Part shown: in pieces, positions 26,967 through 34,703 of the stretch
Layout of the letters: each line of letters starts with the position of its first letter
Numbering within the stretch: the stretch's first letter is position 1
Source of the DNA: Clostridia bacterium
Lineage (GTDB): Bacteria; Bacillota; Clostridia; TANB77; CAG-508
Direction: 5' to 3'
Assembly: GCA_900753165.1 (NCBI GenBank)
Contig: CAADYC010000089.1
Span: forward strand, 1-64,000
Length of the DNA stretch: 64,000 nucleotides
The notes under the pieces: generated by a model
What the model saw: the letters and a program-made list of their open reading frames with translations, nothing else
Databases searched by the model: none
Told to the model about the DNA's origin: nothing
Program-made: the position numbers and the translations under genes

Positions 26967-27247
26967 TGAAAGAAAAAACAGTAGATAAAATTAAAATAGA
27001 AAATGAAAGAGATAAAAATTTATATATGCAAGGATATGAACAAGCATTAAAAGATATAAATTTAGATAAATTTTTTCAAGAGGGATATATTTATGGAATC
27101 GAAGTTGAAAATAAGAATTGTATTAGAAATTTAGAAGAATTTATTTATGAATTAAAAGAAAAAAGGGAAAAAGGAAGTATTGTTATAGGCTATTGGCAAA
27201 TAAAAAATATGATAGAGGAGATTATAAAACAATGCAAGATAAATTAG
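26966..27247 (+). CDS. Hypothetical phage protein
   Basis: 93 aa, GTG start after AAGGAGAGG; charged helical N terminus followed by LYMQGYEQALKDI. Overlaps the next gene by 16 bp. Function unknown. Confidence 0.6.
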   Translation: MKEKTVDKIKIENERDKNLYMQGYEQALKDINLDKFFQEGYIYGIEVENKNCIRNLEEFIYELKEKREKGSIVIGYWQIKNMIEEIIKQCKIN

Positions 27248-27546
27248 ATAAAATAAAATTTTATGAGCAATTAAAAAGATTTAATAATAAATATATACCA
27301 ATTTTTATAATGATGCCAATTAATTCTAACAGTAAATATTCAATTATTTTAGATGAAAATAGAGTTGGACAGAAAATAACTCATGATTATACTTTACAAA
27401 TTTTTGATAGAACAAAATCAGGATATGAAAAGTATTTATGTAATGACATTGAATTTAACTTAATAAATGAAAATATAAAGACAGATTATCAATTATATAA
27501 ATTTATATGTGAGAAAATAGGAGGTGTTTTAAGTGAAAGAAAATAG
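27232..27546 (+). CDS. Hypothetical phage protein
   Basis: 104 aa from ATG 27232 (MQDKLDKIKFY), after GAGGAGA; an upstream in-frame TTG has no ribosome site. Mixed alpha/beta sequence, function unknown. Overlaps the next gene by 14 bp. Confidence 0.6.
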   Translation: MQDKLDKIKFYEQLKRFNNKYIPIFIMMPINSNSKYSIILDENRVGQKITHDYTLQIFDRTKSGYEKYLCNDIEFNLINENIKTDYQLYKFICEKIGGVLSERK

Positions 27547-27760
27547 TATAGAAGATAGAGTTAATATATTAAAAATAGAATGTTATATTACAATAAATGA
27601 TGAGAAAGAGCCAATCTTAAATATTGGTACAAGCTTTTCAAATATGATAGAAAGTGAAAAATTTAAGTATTATAATGATGAGTTACATAAAAATATTAAA
27701 CCAGTTTTAAACGATTTAAAACAAATGTTATTGACTACATTGGAAATGGAGGAAGAATGA
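27533..27760 (+). CDS. Hypothetical phage protein
   Basis: 75 aa, GTG start after ATAGGAGGTG. The stop overlaps the following ATG (ATGA). No family recognised. Confidence 0.6.
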   Translation: MKENSIEDRVNILKIECYITINDEKEPILNIGTSFSNMIESEKFKYYNDELHKNIKPVLNDLKQMLLTTLEMEEE

Positions 27761-28236
27761 ACGAGGAAGAAAAGAATGCGATTGAAGAATTTAGAAAACA
27801 ACTAAGATTAGCAATAAATATTGATGATGTTACAACTGCTATAAGAAATGACAATGCTCAAACAATATTAAATCTAATAGAAAAACTTCAAAAAGAGAAT
27901 GAAGAGTTAAAAGAATATAAAAAAATTGCAGAATTAACAAAAATAAGTTGTTGCACTGCTCAAAATTGCGAAGCATTAAACAATTCAATTAAAAGTGAAT
28001 TAGAAAATCAAAAATTAAAAGAGGAATTAAATGATATAAATCAAAAGTGGATTCAAAAAGTAAAAGACAAGATTGAAAAAGAAATAAAGTATCATGAAAA
28101 GAACATATTAGATATAGAGAATATAACTATGTTAAAGAGTAAAACAGCTAAAGAAGAAGCGAAAATTGAGTTCAATAAATATGTAATAGTAGTTTTAAAA
28201 AAGATGTTACAAGAACTACTAGAAGGGAGAAAATAA
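27757..28236 (+). CDS. Coiled-coil phage protein
   Basis: 159 aa, long charged helices (about 45-75 and 95-150) with a short Cys pair region KISCCTAQNCE between. GGAGGAAG precedes ATG. Function unknown. Confidence 0.65.
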   Translation: MNEEEKNAIEEFRKQLRLAINIDDVTTAIRNDNAQTILNLIEKLQKENEELKEYKKIAELTKISCCTAQNCEALNNSIKSELENQKLKEELNDINQKWIQKVKDKIEKEIKYHEKNILDIENITMLKSKTAKEEAKIEFNKYVIVVLKKMLQELLEGRK

Positions 28237-28237
28237 A

Positions 28238-28351
28238 ATGAATGGAAATGATAATGGATTCATAAAAAATAGAAATAAAGAAAAACAAAGACAAAATAAT
28301 GTAAGAGAATATCAAAGAAAATTCTTAAATAAAAAAATGAAAAGAGGATAA
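28238..28351 (+). CDS. Very small basic protein (37 aa)
   Basis: ATG 28238 after AAGGGAG; product MNGNDNGFIKNRNKEKQRQN... is very basic and may bind nucleic acid. Fits the operon spacing (1 bp after the previous stop). Confidence 0.5.
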   Translation: MNGNDNGFIKNRNKEKQRQNNVREYQRKFLNKKMKRG

Positions 28352-28376
28352 ATAATAAGAAAGTAGAGGAATTAGG

Positions 28377-28787
28377 ATGGAAATAAAAGAAAAAAGTTTA
28401 GATTTAAAATTAAATAAAGGACATGCAGTATGTTTTGATTTTGATGGTGTAATACATAAATATTCAAAAGGTTGGCAAGATGGAAGTATATATGATGAAT
28501 ATAATAAGGAAGTATTAGACTTAATGTTATTATTACAAAAATTAGAAATACCAATATTTATATGTTCTACAAGAGAACCAATACAAATAATAAATTGGTG
28601 GAATAAACAAGGATTTTGGTGTGAAGCAATAAGTATAAGTAATGACAAAACATTTTGGAATGATTTGAAATATACAGGTGTAACAAATAGAAAATTACCA
28701 GCACAATTATATATAGATGATAGAGCATATAAATATACTGGACAAACAGTAAAACAGTTTATATTAGATAACTCAGAGGAGGACTAA
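28377..28787 (+). CDS. HAD-superfamily hydrolase-like protein
   Basis: 136 aa. Motif I DFDGVIH (residues 21-27), motif II-like ICSTRE and a motif IV-like YIDDRAYKY. Phage HAD proteins of this size are often nucleotidases or polynucleotide phosphatases. AGAGGAATTAGG precedes ATG. Confidence 0.8.
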   Translation: MEIKEKSLDLKLNKGHAVCFDFDGVIHKYSKGWQDGSIYDEYNKEVLDLMLLLQKLEIPIFICSTREPIQIINWWNKQGFWCEAISISNDKTFWNDLKYTGVTNRKLPAQLYIDDRAYKYTGQTVKQFILDNSEED

Positions 28788-28790
28788 CAT

Positions 28791-29129
28791 ATGACAAAAG
28801 AACAAGCAATAGAAAGACTAAAAAAATTAGATTATTTACTTGATGATGTATATAGTACAGGATTAGTTGAAGATGAAGAAAGAAACAAATATCAAGATGC
28901 AATAGAAACGGTTTTGCCTATGCTAGAAGAAAAAGACAAAACAATTTCAAGTAAAGACAAAATAATAGATTTAATGGCAAATCATATAGCAACAAGTGAT
29001 AGTGACTTATGCGAGTATTTAGATATAACAACTAAATGTAAATATTATGCAGGAGACAATGGAAAAACTTGTGATAACTGTATAAAACAATATTTTGAAA
29101 ATAAAGCAAAAGAATTATTAAATAAATAA
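28791..29129 (+). CDS. Hypothetical phage protein with C-terminal Cys cluster
   Basis: 112 aa, helical N terminus and CKYYAGDNGKTCDNC near the end. GAGGAGG precedes ATG. Function unknown. Confidence 0.65.
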   Translation: MTKEQAIERLKKLDYLLDDVYSTGLVEDEERNKYQDAIETVLPMLEEKDKTISSKDKIIDLMANHIATSDSDLCEYLDITTKCKYYAGDNGKTCDNCIKQYFENKAKELLNK

Positions 29130-29143
29130 AAGAGCATACTACA

Positions 29144-29174
29144 TCTAAAGAGTTTCTAAAGAGAATCTAAAGAG
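29144..29174 (+). repeat. Three 11-bp-phased TCTAAAGAG repeats
   Basis: TCTAAAGAG begins at 29144, 29155 and 29166. The last copy runs into the AGAGGTG ribosome site of the HTH gene at 29182. Helical phasing suggests a protein-binding array or translational operator. Confidence 0.6.
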
Positions 29175-29181
29175 GTGTGGT

Positions 29182-29391
29182 ATGCAAGATAAAGAGATAA
29201 TTCAAAAATGGAAGCAAGGATTAAGCAAGAATCAATTAGCAACAATGTATAAAAGACAATATAATCAAGAAATAAGGATAATAAGATCAAGTGTAAGACA
29301 CAGACACGATGGAAGATACATAAGCAATTATGAAGCATTAGCTTATGTAGAAAAAATATTGTATAATTATATAAAAAAAGGAGAAACGTAA
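29182..29391 (+). CDS. Small helix-turn-helix protein
   Basis: 69 aa; IIQKWKQGLSKNQLATMYKRQYNQEIRII reads as a resolvase/terminase-type HTH. The gene follows the phased repeats at 29144 and may recognise them. Stop abuts the next ATG. Confidence 0.6.
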   Translation: MQDKEIIQKWKQGLSKNQLATMYKRQYNQEIRIIRSSVRHRHDGRYISNYEALAYVEKILYNYIKKGET

Positions 29392-29685
29392 ATGAAAAAT
29401 AAAAAAATAGAAAAAGAGTTAAATAAAATAAAAGATGTAAAAGACATTGTTGCTTATATTGAAAGCTTAGAGAATGAACTAGAGAAAAAAGGAGAAGAAA
29501 ATTTAAAGTTAATAGATGAAAGAATATCAATAATAGAAGAGTTAGAAGAAAAAATAAGAGTTCAAGCAATGCTAATAAGATTAAGCAAAAATGACAAAAA
29601 ATTAAAAGAAACAGGAATACGCAGAAATGTCATCTACAAAGAAGTATTAGATATTTTTAAGAAGAATGACAAAAAATTGTTTTGA
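29392..29685 (+). CDS. Coiled-coil phage protein
   Basis: 97 aa, heptad-like helix at about 20-75 (NELEKKGEENLKLIDE). AAAAGGAG precedes ATG. Function unknown. Confidence 0.6.
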   Translation: MKNKKIEKELNKIKDVKDIVAYIESLENELEKKGEENLKLIDERISIIEELEEKIRVQAMLIRLSKNDKKLKETGIRRNVIYKEVLDIFKKNDKKLF

Positions 29686-29699
29686 GAGAGGGTAAACAA

Positions 29700-29894
29700 A
29701 TGACAATAAATCACATATACAACGTAGTAGTAGACACAATGAATAAATTAGAAGATATAGACTTTATAAGTTTAGACAAGAGAAAATATAATCAGCAACA
29801 ACTGAATGAAGCATATAGAATCTTAGATGATTTCAAAGAAGAATTGATAAGAGAAGATATAAAAAATAAACAGAAAGGAGCACAAAAGATATGA
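29700..29894 (+). CDS. Hypothetical phage protein
   Basis: 64 aa from ATG 29700 after GAGAGGG. Helical, acidic. The stop overlaps the ArpU-like gene's ATG (ATGA), so the two are translationally coupled. Confidence 0.6.
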   Translation: MTINHIYNVVVDTMNKLEDIDFISLDKRKYNQQQLNEAYRILDDFKEELIREDIKNKQKGAQKI

Positions 29895-30367
29895 CTAGAG
29901 AAGATTTGATAGTATTATTAAAAGAATATAAAGAAAATAAAGCAAGATTAAATATTAAACTTAAAGAATTAAAGACAGCAAGAATAAAATTGAAATATGT
30001 TGATTCTGATACAAATATGACATCTTCATACGGAGATAATCAAGATATACATAGTAAAAATCAAATAAGTGATAAAGTATCAAGAAAAGTAGAAGAAAAT
30101 GACACAAAAAGAATTGAACTAGAAAAGAAAATAGAAGAATTAGAAGAGGAAGTCAGAGAACTAAGAGAAAAAGTTGACACTGTAGAAGACAGGCTAGAGG
30201 GGTTAAAGTTTAAAGAAAGAGAAATATTAACAGCATATTATGTAGAAGGAATGACAGCAGAAGATATAGGAAATAGACTATATTTTCAATTATTTAGTCA
30301 GACAAGAAGCGGCAGACATATACAAAGAATAATAGAAAAAGCAACAGAAAAAATGGTCAAACTATAA
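29891..30367 (+). CDS. ArpU-like late transcription activator (sigma-70 region 4-like)
   Basis: 158 aa. N-terminal coiled coil (about 10-115), then FKEREILTAYYVEGMTAEDIGNRL...TRSGRHIQRIIEKA, a region-4-like HTH as in ArpU/RinA-type activators. These switch on the packaging and structural genes in Firmicutes phages. Last early gene; it is followed at once by three phased repeats and a -10 box, its probable target. AAGGAG precedes ATG. Confidence 0.8.
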   Translation: MTREDLIVLLKEYKENKARLNIKLKELKTARIKLKYVDSDTNMTSSYGDNQDIHSKNQISDKVSRKVEENDTKRIELEKKIEELEEEVRELREKVDTVEDRLEGLKFKEREILTAYYVEGMTAEDIGNRLYFQLFSQTRSGRHIQRIIEKATEKMVKL

Positions 30368-30368
30368 A

Positions 30369-30424
30369 TGTCGTAAAAATGTCGTAAATATATCGTAGTA
30401 TTATACAAATATATATAGTATAAT
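30369..30424 (+). promoter_or_regulatory. Late-operon promoter with 11-bp-phased activator sites
   Basis: TGTCGTA (30369), TGTCGTA (30380) and TATCGTA (30391) repeat every 11 bp. The last copy is followed by exactly 21 bp and TATAAT (30419-30424). There is no good -35 box, which fits an activator-dependent late promoter just after the ArpU-like gene. Confidence 0.65.
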
Positions 30425-30469
30425 AGCAATAGTAAAAAAGCTGAAAGGCAAATTTAAGGTAATCACTGT

Positions 30470-30506
30470 TAAGAATAGATGTTTTAAATGTCTATTCTTT
30501 TTATTA
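30470..30506. terminator. Hairpin in late leader
   Basis: AAGAATAGA pairs with TCTATTCTT around an 11-nt loop, then TTTATT. Lies between the late promoter and the first late gene; possible attenuator. Confidence 0.55.
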
Positions 30507-30523
30507 TGAAAGGAAGTATGAAA

Positions 30524-31009
30524 ATGGAATTTAAAAAAGCATATGAAGCATTAAAACAAGGACATAAAATAAAAAGAGAACATTGGAGAGGGTATTGGGT
30601 AAAAGAAAATGGAACTATAACAATGCATTGCAAAGATGGTAGTGTAATTCCATTTTTAGAAACGGAAGATATATTTGTAGATTTAGATAATATAGTAGCA
30701 GACAATTGGATTGTTTGCGATGATATAGATGAGCAAAAATTAAATATACAAACATTTACATTTGGAGAAGCTATATCTAATTTGAAAAGAGGCAAAAGAA
30801 TACAAAGACAAGGTTGGAATGGTAAAGGACAATATATAGAACTTGCAACTTGTATAAGTTATAAAAACTCTAATAATGAAATAATAAATGCTGAACATGA
30901 TGCAATAGGAAACAAAGCAATAGCATTTGTAGGAACATCAGGAGTTCAATTAGGTTGGCTAGCTAGTCAAGCTGATATGTTAGCAGAAGACTGGAAATTA
31001 GTAGATTAG
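30524..31009 (+). CDS. Double DUF2829/Tad2-like protein (anti-Thoeris candidate)
   Basis: 161 aa from ATG 30524, after AGGAAG. Two DUF2829-like units in tandem: residues 1-73 (FKKAYEALKQGHKIKREHW ... NIVADNWIVCD) and 80-161 (FGEAISNLKRGKRIQRQGW ... GWLASQADMLAEDWKLVD). DUF2829 includes Tad2, a phage sponge that binds the Thoeris signal and blocks that defence. The second unit is the more canonical; the first has diverged. First protein gene of the late operon. Confidence 0.75.
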   Translation: MEFKKAYEALKQGHKIKREHWRGYWVKENGTITMHCKDGSVIPFLETEDIFVDLDNIVADNWIVCDDIDEQKLNIQTFTFGEAISNLKRGKRIQRQGWNGKGQYIELATCISYKNSNNEIINAEHDAIGNKAIAFVGTSGVQLGWLASQADMLAEDWKLVD

Positions 31010-31134
31010 TTATTACCAGTATGCTAGGTAACTGATAATATATAGTTTGTTATGTTTGGTTGAATGTAATAAACCTCCTTTCGATGTATTTATATAAACT
31101 TTTGCAGAACTTACCTAGCGAGTTCTAAATATAT
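31010..31134 (+). other. Noncoding spacer with GCTAGGTAA/TTACCTAGC pair
   Basis: No ORF is supported. GCTAGGTAA near 31022 and TTACCTAGC near 31111 could enclose an ~80-nt domain just before the tRNAs, perhaps a processing structure. Confidence 0.4.
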
Positions 31135-31210
31135 TGCATCTTAGTTCAAATGGTAGAACACAACACTTTGAATGTTGAAGTTTCAAGTTCGAGTCTTGAA
31201 GGTGCATCCA
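31135..31210 (+). tRNA. tRNA-Gln (UUG)
   Basis: Complete cloverleaf: acceptor TGCATCT/AGGTGCA with one wobble pair, D stem GTTC/GAAC, anticodon stem CAACA/TGTTG with loop CTTTGAA (anticodon TTG), T arm TCAAG-TTCGAGT-CTTGA, discriminator T and encoded CCA. Confidence 0.9.
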
Positions 31211-31215
31211 AAAAT

Positions 31216-31302
31216 GACAGATTAATTCAGAAGGTCTGAAACTTGTTTGCTAAACAATGTGTACCTAGATGGTATGAGGTTCAGGTCCTCAGTCTGTCGC
31301 CA
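31216..31302 (+). tRNA. tRNA-Ser (GCU)
   Basis: Class II cloverleaf: acceptor GACAGAT/GTCTGTC, D stem TTCAG/CTGAA, anticodon loop TTGCTAA (anticodon GCT), long variable arm GTACC-TAGAT-GGTAT, T arm TGAGG-TTCAGGT-CCTCA, discriminator G and encoded CCA. One mismatch at the top of the anticodon stem. Confidence 0.87.
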
Positions 31303-31317
31303 AATGAATTTGTAAGT

Positions 31318-31452
31318 TGTATTAGTGATACAAAAAAGGCGAGGCGGAGTGAAGGTCCTGTATAGAAGTCAATTACCAGTACACATATACAGCTATCGGT
31401 CAGGTAAAAGAATATTGAGTTAGCTGCTCAATAAAACCCTTTGTGTCACTAA
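31318..31452 (+). ncRNA. Unidentified structured RNA domain after the tRNAs
   Basis: A 14-bp closing helix (ATTAGTGATACAAA against TTTGTGTCACTAAT) encloses about 105 nt with inner stems CTGTATA/TATACAG and TATTGAG/CTCAATA. The segment is more GC-rich than its surroundings and has no ORF. It resembles a multi-branched RNA cotranscribed with the tRNAs; no known family is recognised. Confidence 0.5.
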
Positions 31453-31481
31453 TAGAGCTTATAAAGAAAAGAGGAAAAGAT

Positions 31482-31613
31482 ATGGAAATAAAAGTAAAAA
31501 ACTTAAAAGATTTATCATTAAAAGAATTAAGTTGTATGAAAGTAAAAGATTTTAAATCAAAGGAATCAGCAGTTGATAGAACAACTACTGATTGTAATAA
31601 AACTATTTCTTAG
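31482..31613 (+). CDS. Small phage protein (43 aa)
   Basis: ATG 31482 after GAGGAAAAG; MEIKVKNLKDLSLKELSC... Lys/Ser rich. Converges with and overlaps by 11 bp the minus-strand gene at 31603. Function unknown. Confidence 0.45.
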   Translation: MEIKVKNLKDLSLKELSCMKVKDFKSKESAVDRTTTDCNKTIS

Positions 31614-31800
31614 GAGTTATATCATAGTTTTGAGTAAGCCAATTGTGATATTTTTCTAAAATCATACAAGTAATTTTAGAAGAACTTTGCAATATGTATG
31701 GATATCCTCTGTCGTTTGCATTTTCCTCTGTAACAGGAATTTCAGCAAAAGACAAATCTTCTTTAGAAATAGCATCTAAGAATTTTTTAAAATCTGGCAT
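31603..31800 (-). CDS. Leftward small protein (65 aa) with own promoter
   Basis: MPDFKKFLDAISKEDLSFAEIPV..., strong ribosome site GGAGGTGATT, and a promoter of the phage TTCGACA class at 31825-31868. It is transcribed against the late operon, which suggests expression in the lysogen. No family recognised; unknown function. Confidence 0.65.
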   Translation of the reverse strand: MPDFKKFLDAISKEDLSFAEIPVTEENANDRGYPYILQSSSKITCMILEKYHNWLTQNYDITPKK

Positions 31801-31824
31801 TATTAATCACCTCCAATCGAGATG

Positions 31825-31868
31825 ATTATAACAAATTAAGAATAAAAATAATGTCGAAATATGTCAAA
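31825..31868 (-). promoter_or_regulatory. TTCGACA-class promoter
   Basis: Minus strand: TTTGACA (31868-31862), 3 bp, TTCGACA (31858-31852), 21 bp, TATAAT (31830-31825). Same geometry as the promoters at 42121 and 55243. Confidence 0.7.
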
Positions 31869-31893
31869 AAATAAAATAAAAGGAGATGTACAT

Positions 31894-32016
31894 ATGACTA
31901 ATCAAGAAAGAATAGAACAATTCAAAAAAGAAAACTGTAGTAAATGCAAAAAGAATATAGACTGTAAAATAACAAGAAGAATAGACGGAAAGTTAACATG
32001 CACAGAAGAGGAATAG
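31894..32016 (+). CDS. Small Cys-containing protein (40 aa)
   Basis: ATG 31894 after AAGGAGATG; contains CSKCKKNIDC, a likely zinc knuckle. Next gene starts 3 bp after its stop. Function unknown. Confidence 0.55.
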   Translation: MTNQERIEQFKKENCSKCKKNIDCKITRRIDGKLTCTEEE

Positions 32017-32019
32017 AGT

Positions 32020-32277
32020 ATGATTCAATGTTTGATAGATAATAAAATATGCCCAAACGGGAATAAAAAGTGTAAAGTATGTAAATTTGACAGTTGTGAG
32101 GAAGTTCTAGATATGATAGATGAAGAACAAAAATATAAAGATAATGACAAATTAAAACAAATAAAAAATGAATTACCAGAACAGTGTAAAAACTGTTCTT
32201 TTTTAGAGATTACTAATTTACGAGAAGGTAAAGTATTTTGTCCTTATATGATTAAAGAAAGGTGCATAATAAAATGA
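32020..32277 (+). CDS. Cys-rich phage protein
   Basis: 85 aa with several Cys pairs (CKVCKFDSC, CKNC, CPYMIKERC), probably two zinc sites. GAGGAATAG precedes ATG. Overlaps the metallopeptidase gene by 4 bp. Confidence 0.65.
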   Translation: MIQCLIDNKICPNGNKKCKVCKFDSCEEVLDMIDEEQKYKDNDKLKQIKNELPEQCKNCSFLEITNLREGKVFCPYMIKERCIIK

Positions 32278-32648
32278 AATTTAAGATAAATAATACAGAA
32301 TGGACAATAGAAGAAGTTGATGAAGCAACAATAAATAATGAAATGAAATCAGATGGGACTTTAGGAGTAACAATATATAGAACTCAAACAATAATGTTAC
32401 TAAAAGACCAAGCTAATATAATAAAAACACTAAAACATGAATTAACACACGTATGGCTATTTGAATATGGACATAGACCAGATGAAAAAAGATATAATGA
32501 AGAAGATATTTGTGAAATAGTTGCAAGTAGCAATGATTTTATAAATGAAATAGTAGAACAATATAAACAAAATAATGGTGTAAAGATAGAACAAAGAATA
32601 GATTGCATTTTATTAGATGGAAAACAAATAACTTTTAAAAAGTTGTGA
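32274..32648 (+). CDS. Zinc metallopeptidase-like protein (HExxH)
   Basis: 124 aa from ATG 32274, after GAAAGGTG. HELTHVW gives the HExxH zinc motif near residue 55, with a downstream acidic region containing EEDICEIVA that may supply the third ligand. ImmA/IrrE or SprT-like peptidases of this size are common in phages. Lies just before the packaging genes; the substrate is unknown. Confidence 0.75.
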   Translation: MKFKINNTEWTIEEVDEATINNEMKSDGTLGVTIYRTQTIMLLKDQANIIKTLKHELTHVWLFEYGHRPDEKRYNEEDICEIVASSNDFINEIVEQYKQNNGVKIEQRIDCILLDGKQITFKKL

Positions 32649-32661
32649 GAGGTGAAGATAA

Positions 32662-32841
32662 ATGAATAACAAATATTTAATTGTTTATAACAAAGAAACT
32701 AAAGAAATAATAGCAATTATACCAGTAATAAAAGGAAATGGGTCCGCAATATTCAAAAAAGGATATGATTCTATAATAAAAGATTGTAACGAAAAGTATA
32801 TAACTGGTGATGGAAAACATATTTATTTAGAAACAGAGTAG
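32662..32841 (+). CDS. Hypothetical phage protein (59 aa)
   Basis: ATG 32662 after GAGAGGTGAAG; beta-rich sequence MNNKYLIVYNKETKEIIAIIP. Ends next to the small terminase start. Function unknown. Confidence 0.55.
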   Translation: MNNKYLIVYNKETKEIIAIIPVIKGNGSAIFKKGYDSIIKDCNEKYITGDGKHIYLETE

Positions 32842-32850
32842 GTGAGTGAG

Positions 32851-33405
32851 GTGGCAAAGTATGACTGGAAGCAGTTAGAAAAAGAATACATATTAAGTAA
32901 TTATAAATCAGTAAGTAGCTTCTTAAAAGATAAAGGAATATCTATAAATGGAAGTACTAAAAAAAGTACTAAAGGTTGGAAAAATAAAAAAGTACTAAAA
33001 GAGGAACAAAAAAGTACTAAAGTTATAGAAAAAGTAATAGAAAAAGAATCAGAAAAAGAAGCTAATAAAATAATACAAGTAAAAGATATAGCAAATGATT
33101 TATTAAACAAAATAGTACAAGCAAACAACGAACTTAACATGCATATAGCAAGAAATAAAAAAAAGACCAAGACAGTAGAATATAATTACGATATGTGCAA
33201 ACCAAGTAAAGAAACAATAAACGAAGAGGAAGAAATAAAATCGTATATAGATATTATAGATAGAAAAGGACTAAAAGAACTTACATCTGCATTGAAAGAC
33301 TTAAATGATATATTAGGACCAAAAGAAGATGATGATGAAAATGATAATTCATTTATAGAAGCCTTAAATGGAAAAACGGAGGACATTTGGAATGAAGAAG
33401 GGTAA
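32851..33405 (+). CDS. terS: Terminase small subunit
   Basis: About 184 aa from GTG 32851 (VAKYDWKQLEKEYI), after TAGGTGA. N-terminal HTH for pac/cos recognition, a Lys/Glu-rich middle and an acidic C-terminal region (GPKEDDDENDN). Overlaps terL by 14 bp. Assigned by position and by the typical AKYDWxxLExEY start. Confidence 0.8.
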   Translation: MAKYDWKQLEKEYILSNYKSVSSFLKDKGISINGSTKKSTKGWKNKKVLKEEQKSTKVIEKVIEKESEKEANKIIQVKDIANDLLNKIVQANNELNMHIARNKKKTKTVEYNYDMCKPSKETINEEEEIKSYIDIIDRKGLKELTSALKDLNDILGPKEDDDENDNSFIEALNGKTEDIWNEEG

Positions 33406-34690
33406 AGCAAATTTTAAATGGAAGCCAATGTCTAATAAACAATTAAAAGTCTTTACTTGGTGGAATGATAATTCACCTATGAAAGACAAAGATGGAATAA
33501 TAGCAGATGGAGCAGTAAGAAGTGGAAAAACTATAAGTATGGCACCAAGTTTTGTTATGTGGGCTATGGAAAAGTATGATGGATGTGATTTTGCTATATG
33601 TGGTAAAACAATAGGATCCTTAAATAGAAATGTTATAAATACATTAAAGAAACAATTGCATTCTTTAAAATATAGATATGAACATAAAAGAAGTGAAAAT
33701 TTATTAATAGTTAGTAAAAATGGAAAAACTAACTATTTTTATTTATTTGGAGGCAAAGATGAATCAAGTCAAGATTTAATTCAAGGTATGACATTAGCAG
33801 GAATATTCTTTGATGAAGTAGCTTTAATGCCACAATCATTTGTAGATCAGGGTATAGCAAGATTGAGCGTGGAAGGTGCAAAATTTTGGTTTAACTGTAA
33901 TCCTAAAAATCCAAACCACTGGTTTAAATTGGAGTATGTAGATAAAATAGAAGAAAAAAATATATTATATTTACATTTTACAATGGATGATAATTTGACG
34001 TTATCAGAAGCAGTAAAAGAAAGATATAGAAGAATGTTTATAGGAGTATTCTATAAAAGAAATATATTAGGATTATGGGTAACTGCTGAAGGATCTATTT
34101 ATACAGTTTATAGTGATAATAAAGAAGTATATTATATAGATAAACCAGACTATGATTTTATACAAATAGGAATAGATTTTGGAGGAAATGGTTCTGCACA
34201 TACATTTGTAGCAAGCGGATTAAAAAATAATTATTCTAAATTGACCGCACTAATGTCAGAAAGAATAGAAGCAACAGGAATGACTCCACAACAATTATAT
34301 AGTGCAATAGATTTATTTATAGAAAAAGTGCAAAACAAATATGGACAAGTTAGTACAATATATCCTGACAGCGCAGAACAGACACTAATAAACGGAATAA
34401 AAACGATGGTATCTAATAAATATCCATATATAATTGTTAGAAATAGTATCAAAAATGAAATAATAGACAGAATTAGATGTACAACAAGTTTGATGGCAAG
34501 TTGTAGATTTTTTATGACACGAGATTGTAAAACATTAGAACTAGCATTTGAAAATGCTGTATATAATGATAAGCCTAAAGAGCAAGGAAAAGATGAAAGA
34601 CTAGATGATGGAACATCAGATATAGATACACTAGATGCATTTGAATATAGTTGGGAAAGATATTTAAGACAATATAGTAGAGTAGCATAA
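33392..34690 (+). CDS. terL: Terminase large subunit
   Basis: 432 aa from ATG 33392, after GGAGGAC. ATPase Walker A GAVRSGKT, Walker B GIFFDEVALM, and a C-terminal RNase H-like nuclease beginning IGIDFGGNGSAHTF with the late acidic cluster DGTSDIDTLDAFEYSW. Pumps DNA into the prohead through the portal encoded next. Confidence 0.94.
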   Translation: MKKGKANFKWKPMSNKQLKVFTWWNDNSPMKDKDGIIADGAVRSGKTISMAPSFVMWAMEKYDGCDFAICGKTIGSLNRNVINTLKKQLHSLKYRYEHKRSENLLIVSKNGKTNYFYLFGGKDESSQDLIQGMTLAGIFFDEVALMPQSFVDQGIARLSVEGAKFWFNCNPKNPNHWFKLEYVDKIEEKNILYLHFTMDDNLTLSEAVKERYRRMFIGVFYKRNILGLWVTAEGSIYTVYSDNKEVYYIDKPDYDFIQIGIDFGGNGSAHTFVASGLKNNYSKLTALMSERIEATGMTPQQLYSAIDLFIEKVQNKYGQVSTIYPDSAEQTLINGIKTMVSNKYPYIIVRNSIKNEIIDRIRCTTSLMASCRFFMTRDCKTLELAFENAVYNDKPKEQGKDERLDDGTSDIDTLDAFEYSWERYLRQYSRVA

Positions 34691-34703
34691 TAGGAGGAAA
34701 AAA

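Noticed and set aside
29144..29174. CRISPR array
   Set aside because: Repeats are 9 bp at 11-bp period without spacers, and no cas genes are present.
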